Shown here piece after piece: positions 37,314 to 45,192 of a DNA stretch of 64,000 nt. Origin of the DNA: Streptomyces sp. AJS327. Its GTDB lineage: Bacteria; Actinomycetota; Actinomycetes; Streptomycetales; Streptomycetaceae. Positions within the stretch are counted from its first letter, which is position 1. Every line of letters starts with the position of its first letter. The stretch covers positions 795,501 to 859,500 of the forward strand of contig NZ_SKBR01000004.1 of NCBI RefSeq assembly GCF_013450295.1. The letters are read 5' to 3'. The position numbers were made by a program, and so were the translations under genes. The notes under the pieces are model-generated. The model saw nothing but the letters and a program-made list of their open reading frames with translations. It ran no database searches and had not been told where the DNA came from.

Positions 37314-37735
37314 TGGCACAGCACCACCCGAGCATCGCGCCGAAGGCAGCCAAGGCCGCCAAGGCCGCGCGCGTCGCCAAGGCCGCGCGCCGCGCCACGG
37401 ACGGCCCCGGCCCGAGCTCACCCGCCGAACCGAGCAAGACCTTCACCGACCCGCGCGACCTGCTGATCAAGCCGGTCGTCTCGGAGAAGAGCTACGCCCT
37501 GCTCGACGAGAACAAGTACACGTTCGTCGTCGACCCGCGGGCCAACAAGACCCAGATCAAGCAGGCCGTCGAGACGGTCTTCTCGGTCAAGGTCATGGGG
37601 GTCAACACGCTGAACCGGCAGGGCAAGCGCAAGCGCACCCGCACCGGCTACGGAAGGCGCGCCGACACGAAGCGCGCCATCGTGACCCTCGCCGAGGGCG
37701 ACCGTATCGACATCTTCGGCGGTCCGGTCTCCTGA
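37313..37735 (+). CDS. rplW: 50S ribosomal protein L23 with N-terminal extension
   Basis: 140 residues. The conserved L23 body begins near residue 42 (FTDPRDLLIKPVVSEKSYALLDENKYTFVVDPRANKTQIKQAVETVF) and ends in the RNA-binding RQGKRKRTRTGYGRRADTKRAIVTLAEGDRIDIFGG. The first 40 or so residues are a Lys/Ala/Arg-rich extension (PKAAKAAKAARVAKAARRA) that I recall from S. coelicolor L23; L23 is the docking site for trigger factor and SRP at the tunnel exit. The ATG overlaps the rplD stop, supporting this start. Confidence 0.95.
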   Translation: MAQHHPSIAPKAAKAAKAARVAKAARRATDGPGPSSPAEPSKTFTDPRDLLIKPVVSEKSYALLDENKYTFVVDPRANKTQIKQAVETVFSVKVMGVNTLNRQGKRKRTRTGYGRRADTKRAIVTLAEGDRIDIFGGPVS

Positions 37736-37774
37736 CGGAGTCCGGATCGTCCGATATCGGACGAGGACTGAGAA

Positions 37775-38611
37775 ATGGGTATCCGCAAGTACAAGCCGAC
37801 GACCCCGGGCCGTCGTGGCTCCAGCGTCGCCGACTTCGTCGAGGTCACGCGGTCCACGCCGGAGAAGTCGCTGGTGCGCCCGCTGCACAGCAAGGGCGGC
37901 CGTAACAACACCGGTCGTGTGACCGTCCGCCACCAGGGCGGTGGCCACAAGCGCGCCTACCGCGTGATCGACTTCCGTCGGCACGACAAGGACGGCGTGC
38001 CCGCCAAGGTGGCGCACATCGAGTACGACCCGAACCGCACCGCGCGCATCGCGCTGCTGCACTACGTCGACGGCGAGAAGCGCTACATCCTCGCCCCGGC
38101 CAAGCTGACGCAGGGCGACCGTGTGGAGAACGGTCCGGGAGCTGACATCAAGCCGGGCAACAACCTGCCGCTGCGCAACATCCCGGTCGGTACGGTCATC
38201 CACGCCATCGAGCTGCGGCCCGGTGGCGGTGCGAAGATCGCCCGTTCCGCGGGTGCCTCGGTGCAGCTGCTGGCGAAGGAGGGTCGCATGGCCCACCTCC
38301 GCATGCCGTCCGGCGAGATCCGGCTGGTCGACATCCGCTGCCGCGCCACCGTCGGCGAGGTCGGGAACGCCGAGCAGTCGAACATCAACTGGGGCAAGGC
38401 AGGCCGGATGCGCTGGAAGGGCGTTCGCCCGACCGTGCGTGGTGTGGTCATGAACCCGATCGACCACCCGCACGGTGGTGGTGAGGGCCGGACCTCCGGT
38501 GGTCGTCACCCGGTGTCGCCGTGGGGCCAGAAGGAGGGGCGTACGCGCTCGCCGAAGAAGGCCAGCAACAAGTACATCGTCCGCCGCCGCAAGACGAACA
38601 AGAAGCGCTAG
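37775..38611 (+). CDS. rplB: 50S ribosomal protein L2
   Basis: 278 residues starting MGIRKYKPTTPGRRGSSVADF. The C-terminal segment required for peptidyl transferase activity is intact: MNPIDHPHGGGEGRTSGGRHPVSPWG with the essential His in HPHGGGEG. It is preceded by a 39-base gap with GGACGAGG and followed by rpsS after 14 bases. Confidence 0.98.
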   Translation: MGIRKYKPTTPGRRGSSVADFVEVTRSTPEKSLVRPLHSKGGRNNTGRVTVRHQGGGHKRAYRVIDFRRHDKDGVPAKVAHIEYDPNRTARIALLHYVDGEKRYILAPAKLTQGDRVENGPGADIKPGNNLPLRNIPVGTVIHAIELRPGGGAKIARSAGASVQLLAKEGRMAHLRMPSGEIRLVDIRCRATVGEVGNAEQSNINWGKAGRMRWKGVRPTVRGVVMNPIDHPHGGGEGRTSGGRHPVSPWGQKEGRTRSPKKASNKYIVRRRKTNKKR

Positions 38612-38625
38612 GAGGCGGGTTTTAG

Positions 38626-38907
38626 ATGCCGCGCAGTCTCAAGAAGGGGCCCTTCGTCGACGACCACCTCGCCAAGAAGGTGGACACGCAGAACGACGCG
38701 GGCACCAAGAACGTCATCAAGACCTGGTCTCGCCGCTCGATGATCGTCCCGGCCATGCTCGGCCACACGATCGCGGTGCATGACGGCCGCAAGCACGTCC
38801 CGGTGTTCGTCACCGAGTCGATGGTCGGCCACAAGCTCGGCGAGTTCGCGCCGACCCGCACCTTCAAGGGCCACGTCAAGGACGACCGCAAGTCGCGGCG
38901 TCGCTGA
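38626..38907 (+). CDS. rpsS: 30S ribosomal protein S19
   Basis: 93 residues: MPRSLKKGPFVDDHLAKKVD, TWSRRSMIVPAMLGHTIAVHDGRKHVPVFVTESMVGHKLGEFAPTRTFKGH. S19 forms the head of the small subunit with S13. A GGAGG site precedes it. Length is normal. Confidence 0.98.
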   Translation: MPRSLKKGPFVDDHLAKKVDTQNDAGTKNVIKTWSRRSMIVPAMLGHTIAVHDGRKHVPVFVTESMVGHKLGEFAPTRTFKGHVKDDRKSRRR

Positions 38908-38949
38908 CCGGTGGGTGTGAAGACGATGACTGACACCGAAGGGACAACC

Positions 38950-39297
38950 ATGGAAGCCAGGGCTCGGGCGCGCTATGTGCGCGTGACGCCCATGAAGGCC
39001 CGCCGCGTGGTGGACCTCATTCGTGGCATGGACGCCACGGAGGCTCAGGCCGTCCTGCGCTTCGCCCCGCAGGCCGCCAGCGTGCCGGTGGGCAAGGTGC
39101 TCGACAGCGCCATTGCCAACGCCGCGCACAACTACGACCACACGGACGCCGACAGCCTCGTCATCTCCGAGGCCTACGTCGACGAGGGCCCGACTCTCAA
39201 GCGGTTCCGGCCGCGCGCCCAGGGCCGCGCCTACCGGATCCGTAAGCGGACGAGCCACATCACCGTGGTCGTGAGCAGCAAGGAAGGAACCCGGTAA
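38950..39297 (+). CDS. rplV: 50S ribosomal protein L22
   Basis: 115 residues from the ATG at 38950 (MEARARARYVRVTPMKARRVVDLIRGM), which is where known Streptomyces L22 proteins begin; earlier in-frame starts at 38911 and near 38926 are less likely. The extended beta-hairpin that lines the exit tunnel is in EGPTLKRFRPRAQGRAYRIRKRTSHITVVV. The stop overlaps the rpsC ATG (TAATG). Confidence 0.96.
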   Translation: MEARARARYVRVTPMKARRVVDLIRGMDATEAQAVLRFAPQAASVPVGKVLDSAIANAAHNYDHTDADSLVISEAYVDEGPTLKRFRPRAQGRAYRIRKRTSHITVVVSSKEGTR

Positions 39298-40130
39298 TGG
39301 GCCAGAAGGTAAACCCGCACGGGTTCCGACTGGGCGTGACCACCGACTTCAAGTCGCGCTGGTACGCCGACAAGCTGTACAAGGACTACGTCAAGGAAGA
39401 CGTCGCGATCCGCCGGATGCTCACCCAGGGCATGGAGCGGGCCGGTATCTCCAAGGTCGAGATCGAGCGCACCCGTGACCGTGTCCGGGTCGACGTGCAC
39501 ACCGCGCGTCCGGGCATCGTGATCGGTCGCCGGGGCGCCGAGGCCGACCGTCTCCGGGGCAACCTGGAGAAGCTGACCGGCAAGCAGATCCAGTTCAACA
39601 TCCTTGAGGTCAAGAACCCCGAGACGGACGCGCAGTTGGTGGCCCAGGCGGTCGCCGAGCAGCTGTCCTCCCGGGTCTCCTTCCGTCGCGCGATGCGCAA
39701 GAGCATGCAGACCGCGATGAAGGCCGGTGCCAAGGGCATCAAGATCCAGTGCGGCGGCCGTCTCGGCGGTGCCGAGATGTCGCGCTCGGAGTTCTACCGC
39801 GAGGGCCGGGTTCCCCTGCACACCCTGCGGGCCAACGTCGACTACGGCTTCTTCGAGGCCCGGACGACCTTCGGCCGGATCGGTGTGAAGGTCTGGGTCT
39901 ACAAGGGCGACGTGAAGAACATCGCTGAGGTCCGCGCCGAGAACGCCGCGGCCCGTGCGGGCAACCGTCCGTCGCGGGGTGGCGGCGGCAACGAGCGCCC
40001 CCGCCGGGGTGGCGAGCGTGGCGGTCGCGGCCGCAAGCCGCAGCAGCAGGCGGCGGAGGCCCCCAAGGCCGAGTCCGTGGCCCCCGCTGGTGCGGCGGCT
40101 GAGCCCGGCGCTGCCGGGAAGGAGGGCTGA
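39297..40130 (+). CDS. rpsC: 30S ribosomal protein S3
   Basis: 277 residues: MGQKVNPHGFRLGVTTDFKSRW, the KH domain (VDVHTARPGIVIGRRGAEADRLRGNLEKLTGK) and the C-terminal domain (KGIKIQCGGRLGGAEMSRSEFYREGRVPLHTLRANVDYGF). The tail of about 60 residues is Gly/Arg/Ala-rich (RGGGGNERPRRGGERGGRGR), a common actinobacterial extension. S3 helps guard mRNA entry. The start overlaps rplV. Confidence 0.97.
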   Translation: MGQKVNPHGFRLGVTTDFKSRWYADKLYKDYVKEDVAIRRMLTQGMERAGISKVEIERTRDRVRVDVHTARPGIVIGRRGAEADRLRGNLEKLTGKQIQFNILEVKNPETDAQLVAQAVAEQLSSRVSFRRAMRKSMQTAMKAGAKGIKIQCGGRLGGAEMSRSEFYREGRVPLHTLRANVDYGFFEARTTFGRIGVKVWVYKGDVKNIAEVRAENAAARAGNRPSRGGGGNERPRRGGERGGRGRKPQQQAAEAPKAESVAPAGAAAEPGAAGKEG

Positions 40131-40135
40131 CCGTC

Positions 40136-40555
40136 ATGCTGATCCCCCGCAGGGTCAAGCACCGTAAGCAGCACCACCCCAAGCGCAAGGGCATGGCGAA
40201 GGGTGGTACCGAGGTCGCCTTCGGTGAGTACGGCATTCAGGCCGTCACCGGCGCCTATGTGACCAACCGGCAGATCGAGGCCGCTCGTATCTCGATGACC
40301 CGGCACATCAAGCGTGGCGGCAAGGTCTGGATCAACATCTACCCGGACCGTCCGCTGACCAAGAAGCCCGCCGAGACCCGCATGGGTTCCGGTAAGGGTT
40401 CGCCGGAGTGGTGGGTCGCGAACGTCAAGCCCGGACGTGTGATGTTCGAGCTGTCGTACCCGAACGAGAAGATTGCCAAGGAGGCGCTCATCCGCGCCGC
40501 CCACAAGCTTCCGATGAAGTGCCGGATCGTGCGGCGCGAGGCAGGTGAGTCGTGA
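40136..40555 (+). CDS. rplP: 50S ribosomal protein L16
   Basis: 139 residues: MLIPRRVKHRKQHHPKRKGMAKGG, ITGAYVTNRQIEAARISMTRHIKRGGKVWI, PAETRMGSGKGSPEWWVANVKPGRVMFEL. L16 sits at the A-site side of the peptidyl transferase centre. An AAGGAGG site lies 10 bases upstream. The stop overlaps the rpmC ATG (TGATG). Confidence 0.98.
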   Translation: MLIPRRVKHRKQHHPKRKGMAKGGTEVAFGEYGIQAVTGAYVTNRQIEAARISMTRHIKRGGKVWINIYPDRPLTKKPAETRMGSGKGSPEWWVANVKPGRVMFELSYPNEKIAKEALIRAAHKLPMKCRIVRREAGES

Positions 40556-40779
40556 TGGCGTCCGTTACCAAGGCGTCCGAGCTGCGCCAGCTGGGCGACG
40601 AGGAGCTTGTCGGCAAGCTTCGGGAGTCCAAGGAAGAGCTGTTCAACCTCCGCTTCCAGGCGGCGACCGGGCAGCTGGAGAACCACGGTCGGCTCAAGGC
40701 CGTGCGCAAGGACATCGCCCGGATCTACACCCTGATGCGTGAGCGTGAGCTGGGCATCGAGACGGTGGAGAGCGCCTGA
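40555..40779 (+). CDS. rpmC: 50S ribosomal protein L29
   Basis: 74 residues: the two-helix L29 fold with SELRQLGDEELVGKLRESKEELFNLRFQAATGQLENHGRLKAVRKDIARIYTLMRER. It lies at the tunnel exit next to L23. An extra GTG in frame one codon upstream exists; I used the ATG because it overlaps the rplP stop. Its own stop overlaps the rpsQ ATG. Confidence 0.97.
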   Translation: MASVTKASELRQLGDEELVGKLRESKEELFNLRFQAATGQLENHGRLKAVRKDIARIYTLMRERELGIETVESA

Positions 40780-41072
40780 TGAGCGAGACGAACGTGACTA
40801 CAGAGAACAGCTCGGGCCAGGAGCGCGGCATCCGGAAGACCCGTGAGGGCCTGGTCGTCAGCGACAAGATGGACAAGACCGCCGTCGTCGCTGTCGAGGA
40901 CCGCGTCAAGCACCCGCTGTACGGCAAGGTCATCCGCCGTACGAACAAGCTCAAGGCGCACGACGAGCAGAACGCCGCGGGCGTCGGCGACCGGGTCCTC
41001 CTGATGGAGACCCGTCCGCTGTCCGCGACGAAGCGCTGGCGCATCGTCGAGATTCTTGAGAAGGCGAAGTAA
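40779..41072 (+). CDS. rpsQ: 30S ribosomal protein S17
   Basis: 97 residues. The S17 OB-fold is seen in RGIRKTREGLVVSDKMDKTAVVAVEDRVKHPLYGKVIRRTNKLKAHDEQN and GDRVLLMETRPLSATKRWRIVEILE. It is the last gene of the S10 sub-block. A 169-base gap with strong hairpins follows before rplN. Confidence 0.98.
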   Translation: MSETNVTTENSSGQERGIRKTREGLVVSDKMDKTAVVAVEDRVKHPLYGKVIRRTNKLKAHDEQNAAGVGDRVLLMETRPLSATKRWRIVEILEKAK

Positions 41073-41147
41073 CTCGCCCGCGGTCCGGCCGCGGCGTCCT
41101 CGCGGCGCCGCGCGGACCGTTCCCGTGAGGGAATTCCAATAGTGGAG

Positions 41148-41212
41148 CCCGGGGTTCGCCCCGGGACGAGTTCCGCCAGGCTCGGCGGGGGCGCTCGGTG
41201 AGAGCCCCCGCC
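41148..41212 (+). promoter_or_regulatory. Two hairpins between rpsQ and rplN
   Basis: CCCGGGG/CCCCGGG with a TTCG loop (41148-41165), then GGCGGGGGC (41184-41192)/GCCCCCGCC (41204-41212). They mark the S10/spc boundary and may be a terminator, an attenuator or an r-protein target ahead of rplN. Confidence 0.6.
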
Positions 41213-41241
41213 GGGAACCGGCAGACGATCAGGAGATAGAC

Positions 41242-41610
41242 GTGATCCAGCAGGAGTCTCGGCTTCGCGTCGCCGACAACACGGGTGCGAAGGAGATTCT
41301 CACCATCCGTGTGCTCGGTGGCTCAGGCCGGCGCTACGCGGGCATCGGTGACGTCGTCGTCGCTACCGTGAAGGACGCGATCCCGGGCGGGAACGTGAAG
41401 AAGGGCGACATCGTCAAGGCGGTCATCGTGCGCACCGTGAAGGAGCGCCGCCGCCCCGACGGCTCGTACATCCGCTTCGACGAGAACGCGGCGGTCGTGC
41501 TCAAGAACGACGGTGACCCCCGGGGCACCCGTATCTTCGGCCCGGTGGGCCGGGAGCTGCGCGAGAAGAAGTTCATGAAGATCATCTCGCTCGCGCCGGA
41601 GGTGCTGTGA
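41242..41610 (+). CDS. rplN: 50S ribosomal protein L14
   Basis: 122 residues: MIQQESRLRVADNTGAKEILTIRVLGGSGRRYAGIGD, VVATVKDAIPGGNVKKGDIVKAVIVRT and DENAAVVLKNDGDPRGTRIFGPVGRELREKKFMKIISLAPEVL. L14 bridges to the small subunit. It starts at GTG with AGGAGA upstream and opens the spc-type block. Confidence 0.98.
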   Translation: MIQQESRLRVADNTGAKEILTIRVLGGSGRRYAGIGDVVVATVKDAIPGGNVKKGDIVKAVIVRTVKERRRPDGSYIRFDENAAVVLKNDGDPRGTRIFGPVGRELREKKFMKIISLAPEVL

Positions 41611-41612
41611 GC

Positions 41613-41936
41613 ATGAAGATCAAGAAGGGCGACCTGGTTCAGGTCATCACCGGCAAGGACAAGGGCAAGCAGGGCAAGGTCATCGCGGCCTACCCGCGGG
41701 ACGCCCGGGTGCTCGTCGAGGGTGTCAACCGGGTCAAGAAGCACACCAAGGCCGGCCAGACCGCTCGGGGTTCGAAGACCGGCGGGATCGTCACCACCGA
41801 GGCCCCGGTCCACGTGAGCAACGTTCAGCTCGTGGTGGAGAAGGACGGCAAGAAGGTCGTGACCCGCGTCGGCTACCGCTTCGACGAGGACGGCAACAAG
41901 ATCCGCGTTGCCAAGCGGACCGGTGAGGACATCTGA
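41613..41936 (+). CDS. rplX: 50S ribosomal protein L24
   Basis: 107 residues from the ATG at 41613 (MKIKKGDLVQVITGKDKGKQGKVIAAYP), the known Streptomyces length; a GTG at 41607 overlapping the rplN stop is an alternative. The KOW motif is in the first 30 residues. L24 initiates 50S assembly. The stop overlaps rplE (TGATG). Confidence 0.96.
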   Translation: MKIKKGDLVQVITGKDKGKQGKVIAAYPRDARVLVEGVNRVKKHTKAGQTARGSKTGGIVTTEAPVHVSNVQLVVEKDGKKVVTRVGYRFDEDGNKIRVAKRTGEDI

Positions 41937-42496
41937 TGACTGCCACCACCAACGCACCGCGCCTGAAGCAGCGCTACCGTTCGGAGATCCAGGGCAAGCT
42001 CCAGGAGGAGTTCGCTTACGACAACGTCATGCGGATCCCCGGGCTGACCAAGGTCGTCGTCAACATGGGTGTGGGCGACGCCGCCCGCGACTCCAAGCTG
42101 ATCGAGGGCGCGGTCAAGGACCTGACCATGATCACCGGTCAGAAGCCGGCCGTGACCAAGGCCCGTAAGTCCATCGCGCAGTTCAAGCTGCGTGAGGGTA
42201 TGCCGATCGGCGCGCACACCACGCTGCGCGGCGACCGGATGTGGGAGTTCCTGGACCGGCTGGTGTCGCTGGCGCTGCCGCGCATCCGCGACTTCCGCGG
42301 CCTGTCGCCCAAGCAGTTCGACGGTCGGGGTAACTACACCTTCGGTCTCACGGAGCAGGTCATGTTCCACGAGATCGACCCCGACAAGATCGACCGGGTA
42401 CGGGGCATGGACATCACCGTGGTGACCACGGCGACCAACGACGACGAGGGCCGCGCCCTCCTGCGTCACCTCGGCTTCCCGTTCAAGGAGAACTGA
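41936..42496 (+). CDS. rplE: 50S ribosomal protein L5
   Basis: 186 residues: RLKQRYRSEIQGKLQEEFAYDNVMRIPGLTKVVVNMGVGDAA, ITGQKPAVTKARKSIAQFKLREGMPIGAHTTLRGDRMWEFLDRLVSLALPRIRDFRG. L5 binds 5S rRNA in the central protuberance. Start overlaps the rplX stop and it is followed by the S14 gene after two bases. Confidence 0.98.
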   Translation: MTATTNAPRLKQRYRSEIQGKLQEEFAYDNVMRIPGLTKVVVNMGVGDAARDSKLIEGAVKDLTMITGQKPAVTKARKSIAQFKLREGMPIGAHTTLRGDRMWEFLDRLVSLALPRIRDFRGLSPKQFDGRGNYTFGLTEQVMFHEIDPDKIDRVRGMDITVVTTATNDDEGRALLRHLGFPFKEN

Positions 42497-42498
42497 TC

Positions 42499-42684
42499 AT
42501 GGCGAAGAAGGCTCTGATCTCCAAGGCCAGCCGCAAGCCCAAGTTCGCGGTGCGCGCCTACACGCGCTGCCAGCGTTGCGGCCGTCCGCACTCCGTCTAC
42601 CGCAAGTTCGGCCTGTGCCGCGTGTGCCTTCGTGAGATGGCGCACCGTGGCGAACTGCCGGGCGTCACCAAGAGCTCCTGGTGA
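42499..42684 (+). CDS. rpsZ: 30S ribosomal protein S14, zinc-binding type
   Basis: 61 residues. Cys24, Cys27, Cys40 and Cys43 in YTRCQRCGRPHS and FGLCRVCLREM form the zinc site, so this is the short C+ form. Streptomycetes often hold a zinc-independent S14 elsewhere under Zur control. The C-terminus HRGELPGVTKSSW is typical. A long hairpin follows. Confidence 0.97.
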   Translation: MAKKALISKASRKPKFAVRAYTRCQRCGRPHSVYRKFGLCRVCLREMAHRGELPGVTKSSW

Positions 42685-42688
42685 CCCG

Positions 42689-42750
42689 CCGCCGTCCGGC
42701 CACCCGGACGCCCTCCCACATGGGGCGGCGTTCGGAGTGCCGGACGGCGG
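42689..42750 (+). promoter_or_regulatory. Long hairpin between rpsZ and rpsH
   Basis: CCGCCGTCCGGC (42689-42700) pairs perfectly over 12 bp with GCCGGACGGCGG (42739-42750). The 38 bases between can also fold with each other (ACGCCC/GGGCGGCGT-like). It could be an attenuator, processing site or binding site splitting the spc operon. Confidence 0.65.
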
Positions 42751-42978
42751 ATGGGCCGCTGGCGCTCTGGTAAGGCGCAGAAGGGCAGGCGGGTGACCGG
42801 TTCCGCATGGCTTAGCCTTGTGGGGCTGGGTTGCCGCCGCCCCTGACCGTCGCGGGCGCAGCCCGCAAATGGATTCGACTACGCCGTAGGTCCCCCGCAC
42901 CACACCCGTCCCGCCGAGAGCGGGGAGAGGGACGGAGCAGACAGGGAAACCCCGGCGAGAGAGGCCGAAGGCCATCAC

Positions 42979-43377
42979 ATGACCATGACCGACCCCATCG
43001 CAGACATGTTGACGCGTCTGCGGAACGCGAACTCGGCGTACCACGACACCGTCGAGATGCCGCACAGCAAGATCAAGTCGCACATCGCCGAGATCCTCCA
43101 GCAGGAGGGCTTCATCACCGGCTGGAAGACCGAGGACGCCCAGGTGGGCAAGAGCCTCGTGCTGGAGCTGAAGTTCGGTCCGAACCGTGAGCGCTCGATC
43201 GCCGGCATCAAGCGGATCTCCAAGCCGGGCCTGCGGGTCTACGCAAAGTCCACCAACCTGCCGAAGGTGCTCGGCGGCCTGGGCGTGGCGATCATCTCCA
43301 CGTCGCACGGTCTCCTCACCGACAAGCAGGCCAGCAAGAAGGGTGTGGGCGGGGAAGTCCTCGCCTACGTCTGGTAA
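42979..43377 (+). CDS. rpsH: 30S ribosomal protein S8
   Basis: 132 residues: MTMTDPIADMLTRLRNANSAYHD, SKIKSHIAEILQQEGFI, KRISKPGLRVYAKSTNLPKVLGGLGVAIISTSHGLLTDKQAS. S8 binds helix 21 of 16S rRNA and is the spc repressor in enterobacteria. It starts after a 294-base gap, longer than elsewhere in the operon. Confidence 0.98.
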   Translation: MTMTDPIADMLTRLRNANSAYHDTVEMPHSKIKSHIAEILQQEGFITGWKTEDAQVGKSLVLELKFGPNRERSIAGIKRISKPGLRVYAKSTNLPKVLGGLGVAIISTSHGLLTDKQASKKGVGGEVLAYVW

Positions 43378-43400
43378 CGGAAGGGAACGGAGGTAAAGCC

Positions 43401-43940
43401 ATGTCGCGTATCGGCAAGCTGCCCATCCAGGTTCCCGCTGGTGTGGACGTCACCATCGATGGCCGGACGGTCAGCGTGAAGGGTCCCAAGGGCTCGCTTT
43501 CGCACACCGTCGCCGAGCCGATCGAGGTCGCCAAGGGCGAGGACGGCATCATCGCGGTGACCCGCCCGAACGACGAGAGCCGGAACAAGGCCCTGCACGG
43601 CCTGTCCCGCACGCTGGTGGCGAACATGATCACTGGCGTGACGACGGGCTTCAGCAAGGATCTCGAAATCAGCGGTGTGGGTTACCGCGTCCAGGCGAAG
43701 GGCTCCACGCTGGAGTTCTCGCTGGGTTACAGCCACCCGGTCGTGGTGGAGGCCCCCGAGGGGATCTCCTTCAAGGTCGAGTCGCCGACCAAGCTCACGG
43801 TGGAGGGCATCGACAAGCAGCGGGTGGGCGAGGTCGCCGCGAACATCCGCAAGCTGCGGAAGCCCGACCCGTACAAGGCCAAGGGCGTCAAGTACGCCGG
43901 CGAGACCATCCGCCGCAAGGTCGGAAAGGCTGGTAAGTAA
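43401..43940 (+). CDS. rplF: 50S ribosomal protein L6
   Basis: 179 residues: MSRIGKLPIQVPAGVDVTIDGRTVSVKGPKGSL, ISGVGYRVQAKGSTLEFSLGYSHPV and the terminal GKPDPYKAKGVKYAGETIRRK-type sequence. L6 lies beside the sarcin-ricin loop. A GGAGG site precedes it and rplR follows after three bases. Confidence 0.98.
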   Translation: MSRIGKLPIQVPAGVDVTIDGRTVSVKGPKGSLSHTVAEPIEVAKGEDGIIAVTRPNDESRNKALHGLSRTLVANMITGVTTGFSKDLEISGVGYRVQAKGSTLEFSLGYSHPVVVEAPEGISFKVESPTKLTVEGIDKQRVGEVAANIRKLRKPDPYKAKGVKYAGETIRRKVGKAGK

Positions 43941-43943
43941 CCC

Positions 43944-44327
43944 ATGTCATACGGCGTGAAGATCGCTAAGGGCGACGCCTACAAGCGCGCCGCCACCAAG
44001 CGCCGTCACATCCGCGTCCGCAAGAAGGTCTCGGGCACGCCCGAGCGCCCCCGTCTCGTGGTGACGCGCTCCAACCGTGGGATCCGGGCGCAGGTGATCG
44101 ACGACATCGCGGGCCACACGCTGGCCTCGGCGTCGCACCTGGACTCCTCGGTCCGCGGTGGAGAGGGTGACAAGAGCGCCCAGGCTTCCCAGGTCGGCGC
44201 CCTGGTCGCCGAGCGGGCGAAGGCGGCGGGCGTCGAGGCCGTCGTGTTCGACCGCGGTGGCAACAAGTACGCGGGGCGGATCGCCGCTCTGGCCGACGCG
44301 GCCCGTGAGGCCGGGCTCAGGTTCTGA
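43944..44327 (+). CDS. rplR: 50S ribosomal protein L18
   Basis: 127 residues: KRRHIRVRKKVSGTPERPRLVVTRSNRGIRAQVIDDIAGHTLASASHLD, then GALVAERAKAAGVEAVVFDRGGNKYAGRIAALADAAREAGLRF. L18 binds 5S rRNA with L5. Typical length; it begins three bases after rplF. Confidence 0.98.
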   Translation: MSYGVKIAKGDAYKRAATKRRHIRVRKKVSGTPERPRLVVTRSNRGIRAQVIDDIAGHTLASASHLDSSVRGGEGDKSAQASQVGALVAERAKAAGVEAVVFDRGGNKYAGRIAALADAAREAGLRF

Positions 44328-44351
44328 GCCGGTTCCGTAGCTGACTGGGCC

Positions 44352-44383
44352 CCCCGCTGCCGCTGAGCTTGGTGGGAGCGGGG
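44352..44383 (+). promoter_or_regulatory. Hairpin between rplR and rpsE
   Basis: CCCCGCT pairs with AGCGGGG around an 18-base loop in the 79-base gap. Its role is unknown. Confidence 0.35.
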
Positions 44384-44406
44384 AGTAAACGAGAGAGGTA
44401 ATTCCA

Positions 44407-45009
44407 ATGGCTGGACCCCAGCGCCGCGGTGGCGGCGCCGGTGGCGGCGAGCGGCGGGACCGTAAGGGCCGGGACGGCGGCGCTGCCGCCGAGAAGACCG
44501 CGTACGTTGAGCGCGTTGTCGCGATCAACCGTGTCGCCAAGGTTGTGAAGGGTGGTCGTCGCTTCAGCTTCACCGCGCTGGTCGTGGTGGGCGATGGTGA
44601 CGGCACCGTGGGTGTCGGGTACGGCAAGGCCAAGGAGGTGCCGGCCGCGATCGCCAAGGGCGTGGAGGAGGCCAAGAAGCACTTCTTCAAGGTCCCGCGT
44701 ATCCAGGGCACCATTCCGCACCCGATCCAGGGTGAGGAGGCGGCGGGTGTCGTGCTGCTGAAGCCGGCGTCGCCCGGTACCGGTGTGATCGCCGGTGGCC
44801 CGGTGCGTGCCGTGCTGGAGTGCGCCGGCATTCACGACGTGCTGAGCAAGTCGCTCGGCTCCTCCAACCCGATCAACATCGTGCACGCCACGGTGGCGGC
44901 GCTCCGCGGGCTTCAGCGCCCGGAGGAGATCGCCGCCCGTCGTGGTCTGCCGCTGGAGGACGTGGCTCCCGCCGCCATGCTGCGGGCGCGTGCCGGGGTG
45001 GGTGCGTAA
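44407..45009 (+). CDS. rpsE: 30S ribosomal protein S5
   Basis: 200 residues with a Gly/Arg-rich start (AGPQRRGGGAGGGERRDRKGRDG) before the S5 domains (ERVVAINRVAKVVKGGRRFSFTALVVVGDGDGTVGVGYGKAKEVPAAIAKGVEEAKK and GRPVRAVLECAGIHDVLSKSLGSSNPINIVHATVAAL). S5 affects decoding accuracy and spectinomycin binding; the usual loop is unaltered. The rpmD start overlaps its stop (TAATG). Confidence 0.97.
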   Translation: MAGPQRRGGGAGGGERRDRKGRDGGAAAEKTAYVERVVAINRVAKVVKGGRRFSFTALVVVGDGDGTVGVGYGKAKEVPAAIAKGVEEAKKHFFKVPRIQGTIPHPIQGEEAAGVVLLKPASPGTGVIAGGPVRAVLECAGIHDVLSKSLGSSNPINIVHATVAALRGLQRPEEIAARRGLPLEDVAPAAMLRARAGVGA

Positions 45010-45191
45010 TGGCCCGCCTGAAGATCACGCAGAGCCGGTCCGTCATCGGGACCAAGCGCAATCACCGTGACACGCTGCGGACGCTCGGTCTGAAGCGCGT
45101 CAACGACGTGGCCGTACGCGAGGACAGCCCCGTGGTGCGCGGTCAACTGCACACCGTGCGGCACCTCATCACGGTTGAGGAGGTCGACTGA
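45009..45191 (+). CDS. rpmD: 50S ribosomal protein L30
   Basis: 60 residues: MARLKITQSRSVIGTKRNHRDTLRTLGLKRVNDVAVREDSPVVRGQLHTVRHLITVEEVD. The start overlaps the rpsE stop and rplO begins after one base. Length and sequence are typical. Confidence 0.97.
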   Translation: MARLKITQSRSVIGTKRNHRDTLRTLGLKRVNDVAVREDSPVVRGQLHTVRHLITVEEVD

Positions 45192-45192
45192 G

